NCBI GenBank assembly: GCA_902727915.1
Contig: CACVAU010000033.1
Coordinates: 1 to 35,373 of the forward strand
Direction of reading: 5' to 3'
Source: an uncultured Sulfurovum sp.
GTDB lineage: Bacteria > Campylobacterota > Campylobacteria > Campylobacterales > Sulfurovaceae
DNA length: 35,373 bases
A model generated the notes under the pieces. The model had not been told where the DNA came from, made no database searches, and saw only the letters and a program-made list of their open reading frames with translations. Positions 28,078-35,373 of the stretch are shown piece by piece (within the stretch, counting starts at the first letter, position 1; each line of letters starts with the position of its first letter). Both the position numbers and the translations under genes were made by a program.

Positions 28078-29794
28078 TTATATTTCCATTAATGTGTAAG
28101 TTCAAGGATAATAATAGAGTAACAACAACAAATTTATTTCTTTTATATCTATCTATATCACTATGATATAAGCTAACAACATCATTCTTTAATTCCGTAT
28201 TAAAGTTTAATACGTCAATATTCTCCTCATATAAAGTATCTAAGTTTTCTAAAATAGCCAGATTTTCTCTATACCAAACATCAAAAGGATTCATACCATC
28301 ATACTTTAATTTCATACGTTTTTTGATTGCATTTTTTATGGTATAAATATATTTCAAAAATTGTACTTTCACCTTACTCGTAGGTTTACAATCACACTTA
28401 TCCCACTTAAACATTAATACTTTTGGATGATATTTTTTTAACCATTTAATATATATTTCTTCACCAACTCTATGCTCTTCAGGTACGGTAAGTGTAAAGT
28501 CGAGTAACGCTTTACTATAAAAAGGTGTTATGGAATCAATAGAGTCTCTAAGAATAATATCACCATACATGGTTCCATTTGAGATACGTCCCTCATAAAT
28601 ATAAGCTTCACTGTTTCCATGGCTATATTCATCTAACAATTCATTCATAAAGCCTATTTTATTATAGATAAATTCAGGCACTTTACCATAATGTGATTTA
28701 CTTGTAATATACGCTTTAATACTCTTTTCACCAATAAAGTGAGAACCAAAAATAGCATCCCCAATTTGACCAGTTAAAAGTAATCCAAAAGGATTGGTAT
28801 TAATATTGATAAATGAATTGTAACTATGTAAAAGGGTATGCAATGCGACCATTCCATTAGAAGCTTTTAATGCAGATTCAAAATTATATTGTAAACAATT
28901 ACCCTTATCTAATGCTATAAAATTATGAATAAATCCCAATTTAGATGCTACAGTTTGTGCTATCTTTTGATCTAAAGAGTGATATTCTGCAAACGTAAAA
29001 GTTGTAATTTTTTTGATATTTTTTTGATGTAAAGCTATAAGCATAGATTTAGAATCAAGTCCCCCTGACAACCCAGATAAATACTCTAAATTATATCGAG
29101 AATGAAGATTAACGATTCTATCTATTGCTTTGGAAATTAGTTCCTCATATTTATCAACAATGTCATTCTCTAATAAAGTATGATCTTTTTCAAAATTAAG
29201 GGTTGCATATTTATGAACACTTATTTGATTTAACTTTATATCAAATTCCAAATAACTTGATGGCTCTAGTTTATTAATATTTTGAAACAATGTTTTGTTT
29301 GAAACAATGCTTCCAAATCCTAAAAAAAAGTAAGTTGCATCTAAATCAATCTCCATTGCTTTAGCTGTTTCTCTATAATACGCTGTAATATCAAATAAGT
29401 CTGATGAAAAAATAAAAGTATCACCTACTTTAGAGTAAAACAGTTTCATTGAAGCTAAATGATCACCTGCCAATATTATTTTTTCTTCTGTTTTTAAATA
29501 TAAAAATAAAGAGAATATTCCATCGAGTTCATTCAAAAAGTTTTTAATATTCTTCAGATTTATTCTATTTTCTAAAAAATCTTGTTGTGTTTCAAAATTT
29601 TCAATATCAAATAAAAATCCTTCAAATACAAAAATATATTCACTATTTTCTATAATAAACCGTTCACCATTAAATTTATTAATATATTTTCTACCATACA
29701 TAATATCGTTAAAAAAACATTCATCATAACTCAAAATAGATTTTTGCTTAAACGTATAATTATTTAAGCCTACACCACCAAAAATACCTGCCAT
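28070..29794 (-). CDS. AsnB-like protein with inactive glutaminase domain
   Basis: A 574-residue two-domain protein of the asparagine synthetase family. The N-terminal class II glutaminase-like domain begins MAGIFGG, where active enzymes have MCGIFG, so the nucleophilic Cys is Ala. The start is certain (AAGGA, six bases before the ATG). The oxyanion motif NGEIYN reads EGFLFD (residues 58-63), and the region holding SDCEV is shortened. The synthetase domain looks active: SGGLDS PP-loop at 243-248, ITTFTFAEYHSLDQ, and GQIGDAIFG at 342-350. Such a protein could adenylate a carboxylate and use free ammonia or another amine, as beta-lactam synthetase does with an internal amine. In this operon a uronic-acid carboxyl is a plausible target (inference); WbpS-type AsnB proteins amidate uronic acids elsewhere. 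It abuts the DUF711 gene. Confidence 0.88.
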   Translation of the reverse strand: MAGIFGGVGLNNYTFKQKSILSYDECFFNDIMYGRKYINKFNGERFIIENSEYIFVFEGFLFDIENFETQQDFLENRINLKNIKNFLNELDGIFSLFLYLKTEEKIILAGDHLASMKLFYSKVGDTFIFSSDLFDITAYYRETAKAMEIDLDATYFFLGFGSIVSNKTLFQNINKLEPSSYLEFDIKLNQISVHKYATLNFEKDHTLLENDIVDKYEELISKAIDRIVNLHSRYNLEYLSGLSGGLDSKSMLIALHQKNIKKITTFTFAEYHSLDQKIAQTVASKLGFIHNFIALDKGNCLQYNFESALKASNGMVALHTLLHSYNSFININTNPFGLLLTGQIGDAIFGSHFIGEKSIKAYITSKSHYGKVPEFIYNKIGFMNELLDEYSHGNSEAYIYEGRISNGTMYGDIILRDSIDSITPFYSKALLDFTLTVPEEHRVGEEIYIKWLKKYHPKVLMFKWDKCDCKPTSKVKVQFLKYIYTIKNAIKKRMKLKYDGMNPFDVWYRENLAILENLDTLYEENIDVLNFNTELKNDVVSLYHSDIDRYKRNKFVVVTLLLSLNLHINGNING

Positions 29795-29806
29795 AACTTA
29801 TCCTTT

Positions 29807-31054
29807 CTATATTTTAATAAAAAACTCATCTATATTAAATAAATCATTATTAACATGAATATATTTAACTTTTGGTATTTGTGTATTTGTCAAAAAATCA
29901 AGTTTTAATTCTGTCATTTCATCTTCTTTTTTTCCTTGAATAGGAAGTACCCTTACCCCTAAAGGTTTGTTTAATTTAATCGATGTTGTCGCTACATCCA
30001 AAATCATTGAAGCTATTTCTTCTTTCAAAACATCTCCAGGTAACGGTACCATGTCCAATCCACAACCACATACTGTTGAGTATAAAATAATTGAATCAAT
30101 CGAAAAGTTTTTCTTATTATGTGCTTGACACATTAACTTATCTTCTAATAAAGAATACATAACACCATTAAAACCTATGGCTTTAATCTTTGTTTTGACA
30201 ATAATATCTTTTAAAATAGAGGTTAAATAGGAGGTCAGAAATTGCGTACCATTTGAACCAAAGTCATCAATTCCTAAATGATTTAAAATTTCAATAACAC
30301 TAATGTTTTCATCTGGATAAGGAGAAAGTGAAATATCTTGTCCATGATAAGCTAAGTCATACTTTGAAGCTAGGTTCCTTGATAGATTGTCAATTAATAC
30401 TAAATCATTAGAAAGATCATCAATAATATTCTTTTTTAATTCTGCATAATCATCATCAAAGTTATGCTTTATACTGGCTAACATACTTTGTGTCGATTCA
30501 ATTGCAATGGAAAAGCTATCATTCTTATTTGAATATGAAAATGGAAAGAATGGTGTGTTTGGCTCAATATTTAAAGATACTCCTAATCTAAAATTGTCTA
30601 TACCATTTACCTTTAAATAGGAAACTTGCTTAATTAATTCAGCTGATTTCATCACAGCATAATTATTAATATGCTCTTGTGCAACCATTAAATTTATAAA
30701 TGAATTTTCAAATTTTTCTAATATCTGAAAACTTATTTTACACAAATAGTCAACTTGACTTTTTTGTTGTTTTATGAGATTAAAAGAGATATTAAACCAT
30801 CGTAATCCCAAATAATTAGAAAACTTTGATAATTTCTCTATGTTTTCAAATAAAATATCTTCTGCTAAAGGATCAAGAGTATCCAAAGCAATAATATTAA
30901 ACCTTATGGTTCTTATTCTGACTTTATTATCCTCAAATTTTTTCCTAATAAGATTAATATTGTTTTCAACATAAGACAAATATTCCTTATCTCTTATCCT
31001 ACTTAAATTAATAGTATACGTTATACTTCTAATTACAATGTTATTATTGTTCAA
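29807..31054 (-). CDS. DUF711 family protein (PF05167)
   Basis: A 415-residue cytoplasmic protein with no signal or membrane segment. The C-terminal half carries the pattern I associate with DUF711/UPF0210: GFNGVMYSLLEDKLM (294-308), YSTVCGCGLDMVPLPGD (325-341) and LDVATTSIKLNKPLGVRVLPI (352-372). The N-terminus IRSITYTINL and the DISLSPYPDENISV and FGSNGTQFLTSYL segments fit too. Function is unknown for the family; one member has been solved and, as I recall, resembles pyruvate formate-lyase in fold. The gene begins with TTG at 31054, overlapping the flippase stop by 11 bases, behind AAGGAAGAG. Its place between Wzx and the AsnB-like gene suggests a role in making or modifying a repeat-unit sugar, but no reaction can be assigned. 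Confidence 0.85.
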   Translation of the reverse strand: MNNNNIVIRSITYTINLSRIRDKEYLSYVENNINLIRKKFEDNKVRIRTIRFNIIALDTLDPLAEDILFENIEKLSKFSNYLGLRWFNISFNLIKQQKSQVDYLCKISFQILEKFENSFINLMVAQEHINNYAVMKSAELIKQVSYLKVNGIDNFRLGVSLNIEPNTPFFPFSYSNKNDSFSIAIESTQSMLASIKHNFDDDYAELKKNIIDDLSNDLVLIDNLSRNLASKYDLAYHGQDISLSPYPDENISVIEILNHLGIDDFGSNGTQFLTSYLTSILKDIIVKTKIKAIGFNGVMYSLLEDKLMCQAHNKKNFSIDSIILYSTVCGCGLDMVPLPGDVLKEEIASMILDVATTSIKLNKPLGVRVLPIQGKKEDEMTELKLDFLTNTQIPKVKYIHVNNDLFNIDEFFIKI

Positions 31055-32306
31055 AATTTTTCTCTTCCTTTTTAATTCTAACTAAACTAAAATACCATAC
31101 AAAATTATAGGTAATAATCAATACACTGACTAGCATTAATAACACTAATGTATATTCTATACTCAACAATAATCCTCCCAAACTAAGAACCAAAATTTTT
31201 AATATGAAACTAACTATCTCAATATTTAATGCTTTTTTTTGTTGATTAAAAATTTGTGGTATTGTGGCTAAAGGAGAAACCATAAAAATCAATAAAATCC
31301 ATGGAGATAAAATCTGTATAAAATATCCTGCCTCTCTCCATGCTTCTCCAAAAATAAAAGCAAATAAATCATCCATAAATACAAAAAATGGCAGTAACAA
31401 TATTGCTACCAACATTAATTTTTTAATCGCTTCTATAAAGATAGACTGAATTTGATTTCCATCGGCATACTCCTCGGCCATTTTCTGTCCTAGAACATGA
31501 AAAATTGTTCCAGACAATAAGACCAATGGAGCTTGTACCATTCTAAGCCCAAATGCATACAAACCCAAAGTTATGTTTCCATAAAAAATGGGTATTAAAA
31601 AAACAGGTACATTTGCCGAAATACTATTTAATAAGGCATGAGGCATATTATACTTAGGAAAATTCATATATCTTTTAGATAAAACTTTAATCTTTTTTAA
31701 GGAAGGAAGAAACTGCTTATTTTTAAAAAGTCTATAATTAACATACAGCATCCCAAGCGTGGAAAAAAAGTAACCTAATATAAAACCCCATATAAGCCCT
31801 GTATTTATACCAAATGCTATGGCAAAAATCACACTGGATACCGACTCAACACCTGCTTTAATAAATCGTTGATAGGACATAATTTTGTAATTTTTTATTT
31901 TATTATTATATTTATCAAAAGTAGCATTTAATGCTATTACCATCACAGCTAGAGGTAAAAAGTAGTATATTAGATCAAAGGAATAGAAGAAACTTACACT
32001 AAAAACACCAATAAGATAAAATAGTGAAATAGTAAAAGTAATCATTATAGATAAGAGCAAAAGTTGAAAGGAAAAATTATCTGATTTGGGTAAAATAATG
32101 GCAAGTTCATATTTGCCTGTTGCAATCACTGACATAATACTAACAATACTGATAAAAAGTGCAAAAAAACCAAAATCTTCAGGCGTATAAATTCTTGTTA
32201 AAATAGGACTAATAAGAATAGGAATCGCTTGTGCAATGGTTGTACCCGTCATTAACGTTAAAACATTACGAGCAAACTCAGATTTTGGTTTTAATTTATT
32301 TATCAT
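31044..32306 (-). CDS. wzx: Wzx-like oligosaccharide flippase
   Basis: A 420-residue inner-membrane protein of the polysaccharide transporter (PST/MOP) family that moves undecaprenyl-linked repeat units to the periplasmic face. It starts with KSEFARNVLTLMTGTTIAQAIPILISPILTRIYTPEDFG, the usual Wzx opening, and has about twelve hydrophobic segments. Charged residues inside the helices (for example KYELAIILPKSD) are typical. The ATG overlaps the wbpE stop as ATGA, and the 3' end overlaps DUF711. It marks the boundary between the sugar-nucleotide genes on its right and the assembly genes on its left. Confidence 0.92.
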   Translation of the reverse strand: MINKLKPKSEFARNVLTLMTGTTIAQAIPILISPILTRIYTPEDFGFFALFISIVSIMSVIATGKYELAIILPKSDNFSFQLLLLSIMITFTISLFYLIGVFSVSFFYSFDLIYYFLPLAVMVIALNATFDKYNNKIKNYKIMSYQRFIKAGVESVSSVIFAIAFGINTGLIWGFILGYFFSTLGMLYVNYRLFKNKQFLPSLKKIKVLSKRYMNFPKYNMPHALLNSISANVPVFLIPIFYGNITLGLYAFGLRMVQAPLVLLSGTIFHVLGQKMAEEYADGNQIQSIFIEAIKKLMLVAILLLPFFVFMDDLFAFIFGEAWREAGYFIQILSPWILLIFMVSPLATIPQIFNQQKKALNIEIVSFILKILVLSLGGLLLSIEYTLVLLMLVSVLIITYNFVWYFSLVRIKKEEKNFEQ

Positions 32307-33394
32307 AAAAATTTAGTTACATATCCTATCTCATCATCATTTACATAAGGGTTCATCGGCAAAGACATAATCTCCGTAGAGACTTGTTCACTAATAGGAA
32401 AATCTCCTTTTACATAACCTAAATATTGGAAACACGCTTGTAAATGTAAAGGCATTGGATAGTGTACAGCCGTAGGAATACCCTCTGCTTTTAAGCTTAC
32501 TTGTAGTGCATCACGATTTGAAACACGCACAGAATATTGCGCCCAAGCCGAAGTTACTTTCTCCTCCACAAAAGGACAAATTAAATCTTTATCTTTAAGT
32601 GCTTGCGTATATTTAAACGCAACATCTTGTCTAAGCTTCAAATCTTTTTCATAATATTTAAGTTTAACATTAACAATAGCACACTGAATGGTATCCATAC
32701 GTCCACCCATACCAATATACTGATGGTGGTAACGCTTAGATTGCCCATGCACCCGAAGAGATTTCATCTTTTCTGCCAATTCATCATTATTGGTAAAAAC
32801 AGCACCTCCATCTCCAAAACATCCTAATGGTTTAGCAGGAAAGAAACTCGTGGTTGAAATATCGCCTAAATTAGAATCTGTTTTGCCATCATAGGTGCTT
32901 CCAAAACTTTGAGCACCATCAACAATCACTTTTAAATTATGTTTATCAGCAATGGCTTGAATCGCTTCCATGTTAGCAGGTTGCCCATAGAGACTTACAG
33001 GCATAATTGCTTTGGTCTTTTTGGTAATTTGTGCTTCTATTTGACTGGGATTAATATTATAAGTTTTCTCATCAATATCCACAAAAACAGGTTTCGCTTT
33101 TAAAAAGGCTATGGTTTCAGCTGTGGCAATAAAAGTAAAGGGTGTGGTAATAATCTCATCATCAGGCTCTATATCCAATGCCATCATCGCTAAGAGTAAG
33201 GCATCCGTTCCACTGGCACAAGTAATCGCATGTTTTACGCCTGTAAAGTCTTGAAGATTTGCTTCCAAACTTCTTACTTCATCCCCCATAATATAATTTG
33301 ACTTATCTAAAACGGCATGAATGGCTTCATCTATCTCTGTTTTATACAATTGATACTGATGTTGTAAATTTGCAAAATCTATTTTACGACTCAT
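32303..33394 (-). CDS. wbpE: UDP-2-acetamido-2-deoxy-3-oxo-glucuronate aminotransferase
   Basis: WbpE/WlbC transaminates the 3-keto sugar made by WbpB to UDP-GlcNAc3NA, with glutamate as donor. The 363-residue DegT-family PLP protein has ITCASGTDALLLAMMAL, VDGAQSFGSTYDGK for cofactor binding, and the Schiff-base Lys in SFFPAKPLGCFGDGG (~residue 185). It starts KIDFANLQHQYQLYKTEIDEAI, the opening I associate with WbpE/WlbC proteins. It sits directly after wbpD (TAATG) and before wzx (ATGA), so wbpB, wbpD, wbpE and wzx are translationally coupled. Confidence 0.92.
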   Translation of the reverse strand: MSRKIDFANLQHQYQLYKTEIDEAIHAVLDKSNYIMGDEVRSLEANLQDFTGVKHAITCASGTDALLLAMMALDIEPDDEIITTPFTFIATAETIAFLKAKPVFVDIDEKTYNINPSQIEAQITKKTKAIMPVSLYGQPANMEAIQAIADKHNLKVIVDGAQSFGSTYDGKTDSNLGDISTTSFFPAKPLGCFGDGGAVFTNNDELAEKMKSLRVHGQSKRYHHQYIGMGGRMDTIQCAIVNVKLKYYEKDLKLRQDVAFKYTQALKDKDLICPFVEEKVTSAWAQYSVRVSNRDALQVSLKAEGIPTAVHYPMPLHLQACFQYLGYVKGDFPISEQVSTEIMSLPMNPYVNDDEIGYVTKFL

Positions 33395-33963
33395 TATTTT
33401 TTACTCACTTTTAAATTATTATGAATGAGTTCATAAGTCGCAAACTCATCTTCAGCCCTATTCTCTATAAATGCCAAAGTATTTCCAGAAATTCCAACCC
33501 ATCCAATCTGTTTGGCAGGTACCCCCACCATCAGAGCATAAGGTTTCACATCTTTATTAATCACAGCACCTGAACCAACAAGCGCATATTCTCCAATGGT
33601 AACGCCACAAATAATGGTGGCATTCGCCCCAATAGAAGAGCCTTTTTTTAGAAGAGTTCTTTTAAACTCTTCTTTTCTTTGGATAAATGCTCGTGGATTA
33701 ATAACATTGGTAAAAACCATAGAGGGCCCCAAAAAAACATCGTCTTCTATCTCCACCCCCTCATAAATTGAAACATTATTTTGAACTTTTACACCAGAAC
33801 CTATGTTTACCTTAGGTCCTAGCACACAATTCTGTCCAAAAGAACAATTTTCACCTATGTTTGTATGTGATAAAAGATGAGAAAAGTGCCATACTTTGGT
33901 ATTTTTCCCAATACTTACCTCATTGTCGACAATGGCTGTTTCATGCACAAAATACGTGGACAT
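33394..33963 (-). CDS. wbpD: UDP-2-acetamido-3-amino-2,3-dideoxy-glucuronate N-acetyltransferase
   Basis: WbpD/WlbB acetylates the 3-amino group with acetyl-CoA to give UDP-GlcNAc3NAcA. The 189-residue protein is a left-handed beta-helix (hexapeptide repeat) enzyme: [27 protein letters not shown] opens the helix, followed by [30 protein letters not shown] and [25 protein letters not shown] coils. [17 protein letters not shown] is a WbpD hallmark. Predicted trimer. It overlaps both neighbours by one base in TAATG. Confidence 0.93.
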   Translation of the reverse strand: MSTYFVHETAIVDNEVSIGKNTKVWHFSHLLSHTNIGENCSFGQNCVLGPKVNIGSGVKVQNNVSIYEGVEIEDDVFLGPSMVFTNVINPRAFIQRKEEFKRTLLKKGSSIGANATIICGVTIGEYALVGSGAVINKDVKPYALMVGVPAKQIGWVGISGNTLAFIENRAEDEFATYELIHNNLKVSKK

Positions 33964-34928
33964 TAATCCAATACCTTTTTACAAAAAGGATGATAATTTC
34001 CCTTCAGTCCAATGGGTTCCAAATTTCTAATGGTTGAGACCGTTGAAATAGAACCATAAGCTTCATCAAGCCCAAATCCATTACCTTTAAGTATCTCTTC
34101 ATACGAACGTGTATGTAAGTCCGTAAATCCACCAGAAAACTCGATTTCATCCTCATCTACCGTAATGCTTCGATAAGTTCGTTGCCCTTGTGCTTTAATC
34201 TCTTCAGGAATATAATCATAATTCACTGATAAAAACCATCGTACATTGGCATTTTTTAATTTAAACGACCCAGCATTACAGTCAGGAGTTTTTACATGCA
34301 CCACATTCTCTTCAACCTCACCAAATATCCACGTTAACATGTCATAAAAATGAACCCCAATATTTGACGCAATGCCACCAGACTTAGCTTGATCACCTTT
34401 CCATGATACAAAATACCATTTTCCTCTTGAAGTCAAATAAGTTAAATCAATATCATAAATCTTATCAGGATTTTCAAGTAAAGCTTGAGAAACTTTTTCT
34501 TTTAACGCAATAATTGAAGGGTGCAGACGCAATTGTAAAATATTATAAACTTTTTGACCTGTCTCTTTTTCTATAATCTTTAATTGATCAATATTCCAAG
34601 GATTTAACACAAGAGGTTTCTCACAAATCGCATCAGCACCACTTTTAAGTGCAAAACGTATGTGTGAATCATGCAAATAATTTGGTGAACAAATAGAAAC
34701 ATAGTCTATTTTCCTCCCTGTATTTCTTCGCCATTTATCCACAAAACGATCAAAACGCTCAAACTCCGTAAAAAAATCTGCTTCAGGGAAATTACTGTCC
34801 ATAATACCAATACCATCATAAGGATCTAAAGCAGCCACTAAATTATTATTGGTCTCTCTAATGGCTTTCATATGCCTTGGCGCAATATATCCTGAAGCGC
34901 CAATTAACGCAAAATTCTTTTTATTCAC
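33963..34928 (-). CDS. wbpB: UDP-N-acetyl-2-amino-2-deoxyglucuronate 3-dehydrogenase
   Basis: WbpB/WlbA is a Gfo/Idh/MocA-type oxidoreductase that oxidises C3 of UDP-GlcNAcA. The 321-residue protein starts at a GTG (34928) that overlaps the upstream TAG stop, behind GGGAGAC. Residues 6-18 ([13 protein letters not shown]) form the NAD loop and the catalytic EKP motif lies in [13 protein letters not shown]. The downstream [25 protein letters not shown] and [13 protein letters not shown] segments match WlbA as I recall it. In Pseudomonas and Bordetella NAD is recycled with 2-oxoglutarate and coupled to WbpE/WlbC, which lies two genes downstream here. Confidence 0.93.
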   Translation of the reverse strand: MNKKNFALIGASGYIAPRHMKAIRETNNNLVAALDPYDGIGIMDSNFPEADFFTEFERFDRFVDKWRRNTGRKIDYVSICSPNYLHDSHIRFALKSGADAICEKPLVLNPWNIDQLKIIEKETGQKVYNILQLRLHPSIIALKEKVSQALLENPDKIYDIDLTYLTSRGKWYFVSWKGDQAKSGGIASNIGVHFYDMLTWIFGEVEENVVHVKTPDCNAGSFKLKNANVRWFLSVNYDYIPEEIKAQGQRTYRSITVDEDEIEFSGGFTDLHTRSYEEILKGNGFGLDEAYGSISTVSTIRNLEPIGLKGNYHPFCKKVLD

Positions 34929-35373
34929 TATAGTCTCCCATCACTGTTTTTTAACATTGACTTAATATCAAATACAACATGCGTGTCATCAACTGTAAAA
35001 TCTAAGTCTTTATAATCATCATGTGCCACAGCCAAAACAACAGCTTCATAGTCATCAGCATTGACCTCATTGTTTAAGGCTAAATTATATTCACGCTGAA
35101 CTTCTTCTTTATCAGCCCAATAGTCACTTACATCGACCGTACAACCAAAATCTTGAAGTTCTCTAATGACATCAATCACCCTAGAGTTTCTAATGTCTGG
35201 ACAATTCTCTTTAAAAGTAATTCCTAAGACTAAAACTTTAGAACCTTCTATTTTTTTACCTTTTTTTATCATCAACTTAATCACTTGATTGGCAACATAA
35301 ATTCCCATATTGTCATTGAGTCGTCTTCCAGCCAAAATAATTTCTGGGTTATAGCCTACTTCTTGGGCTTTAT
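34928..35373 (-). CDS. Nucleotide-sugar (UDP-HexNAc) 6-dehydrogenase, C-terminal part
   Basis: The gene enters from the right edge: the last ~148 codons are in the window and the reading frame stays open to 35373, so the TTG near 35335 is not a start. The visible part covers AQEVGYNPEIILAGRRLNDNMG (active-site end of the dimer domain) and the UDP-binding C-terminal domain, with VLGITFKENCPDIRNSRVIDVI and VDVSDYWADKEEV. This pattern is that of the WbpO/TviB/CapL group. With wbpB, wbpD and wbpE directly downstream the substrate is most likely UDP-GlcNAc, giving UDP-GlcNAcA (the WbpA step). UDP-GalNAc cannot be excluded without the N-terminal part. Confidence 0.88.
   Translation of the reverse strand, partial: KAQEVGYNPEIILAGRRLNDNMGIYVANQVIKLMIKKGKKIEGSKVLVLGITFKENCPDIRNSRVIDVIRELQDFGCTVDVSDYWADKEEVQREYNLALNNEVNADDYEAVVLAVAHDDYKDLDFTVDDTHVVFDIKSMLKNSDGRL

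Overview
The window looks like a chromosomal segment of a low-GC Campylobacterota (Epsilonproteobacteria) bacterium, probably of the Sulfurimonas/Sulfurovum/Arcobacter kind. The evidence is the AT-rich composition, the short glucose-6-phosphate isomerase, a GluRS1-type glutamyl-tRNA synthetase very close to the epsilonproteobacterial form, and the character of the cdsA-dxr-tsaD block. The genus cannot be fixed from sequence reading alone. No rRNA, tRNA, insertion sequence, prophage or CRISPR array was seen.

Region 1 (1-9676) is mostly housekeeping. A membrane-anchored coiled-coil repeat protein runs off the left edge on the minus strand. Divergent from it are an NFACT/RqcH-like gene, then a tightly packed run: cdsA (CDP-diacylglycerol synthesis), dxr (isoprenoid precursors), a small alpha/beta hydrolase, a LolA-like outer-membrane lipoprotein-sorting protein and tsaD (tRNA t6A modification). 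gyrB follows.

Region 2 (9692-14688, minus) supplies sugar precursors. A phosphomannomutase/phosphoglucomutase, pgi and galU form an operon, with gltX upstream under its own promoter.

Region 3 (14834-35373) is a large surface-polysaccharide locus. On the plus strand are an outer-membrane export lipoprotein, a chain-length co-polymerase without a kinase domain, and a CBS-domain sugar nucleotidyltransferase. On the minus strand, running in from the right edge, are a nucleotide-sugar dehydrogenase, wbpB, wbpD, wbpE, a Wzx flippase, a DUF711 protein, an AsnB-like protein, a WecF-like glycosyltransferase, a small SDR, a Wzy-like polymerase, a GT4, a wbpI-like 2-epimerase, a second GT4, a DegT aminotransferase, a 4,6-dehydratase-like SDR and a phosphoglycosyl transferase. 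Together they encode a Wzx/Wzy-type pathway. The priming enzyme loads a sugar phosphate on undecaprenyl phosphate, three glycosyltransferases extend the unit, Wzx flips it, Wzy polymerises it, and the co-polymerase and export lipoprotein set length and route. The Wbp enzymes should make UDP-ManNAc3NAcA, a di-N-acetylated mannuronic acid.

The most unusual part is the pair at 28070-31054. One gene is an asparagine-synthetase-like protein whose glutaminase domain has lost its catalytic cysteine. The other is a DUF711-family protein, a family of unknown function that is unexpected in a polysaccharide operon. Together with the WecF-like transferase and small SDR they form a very AT-rich, overlapping block that may carry out an undescribed modification of the repeat unit.
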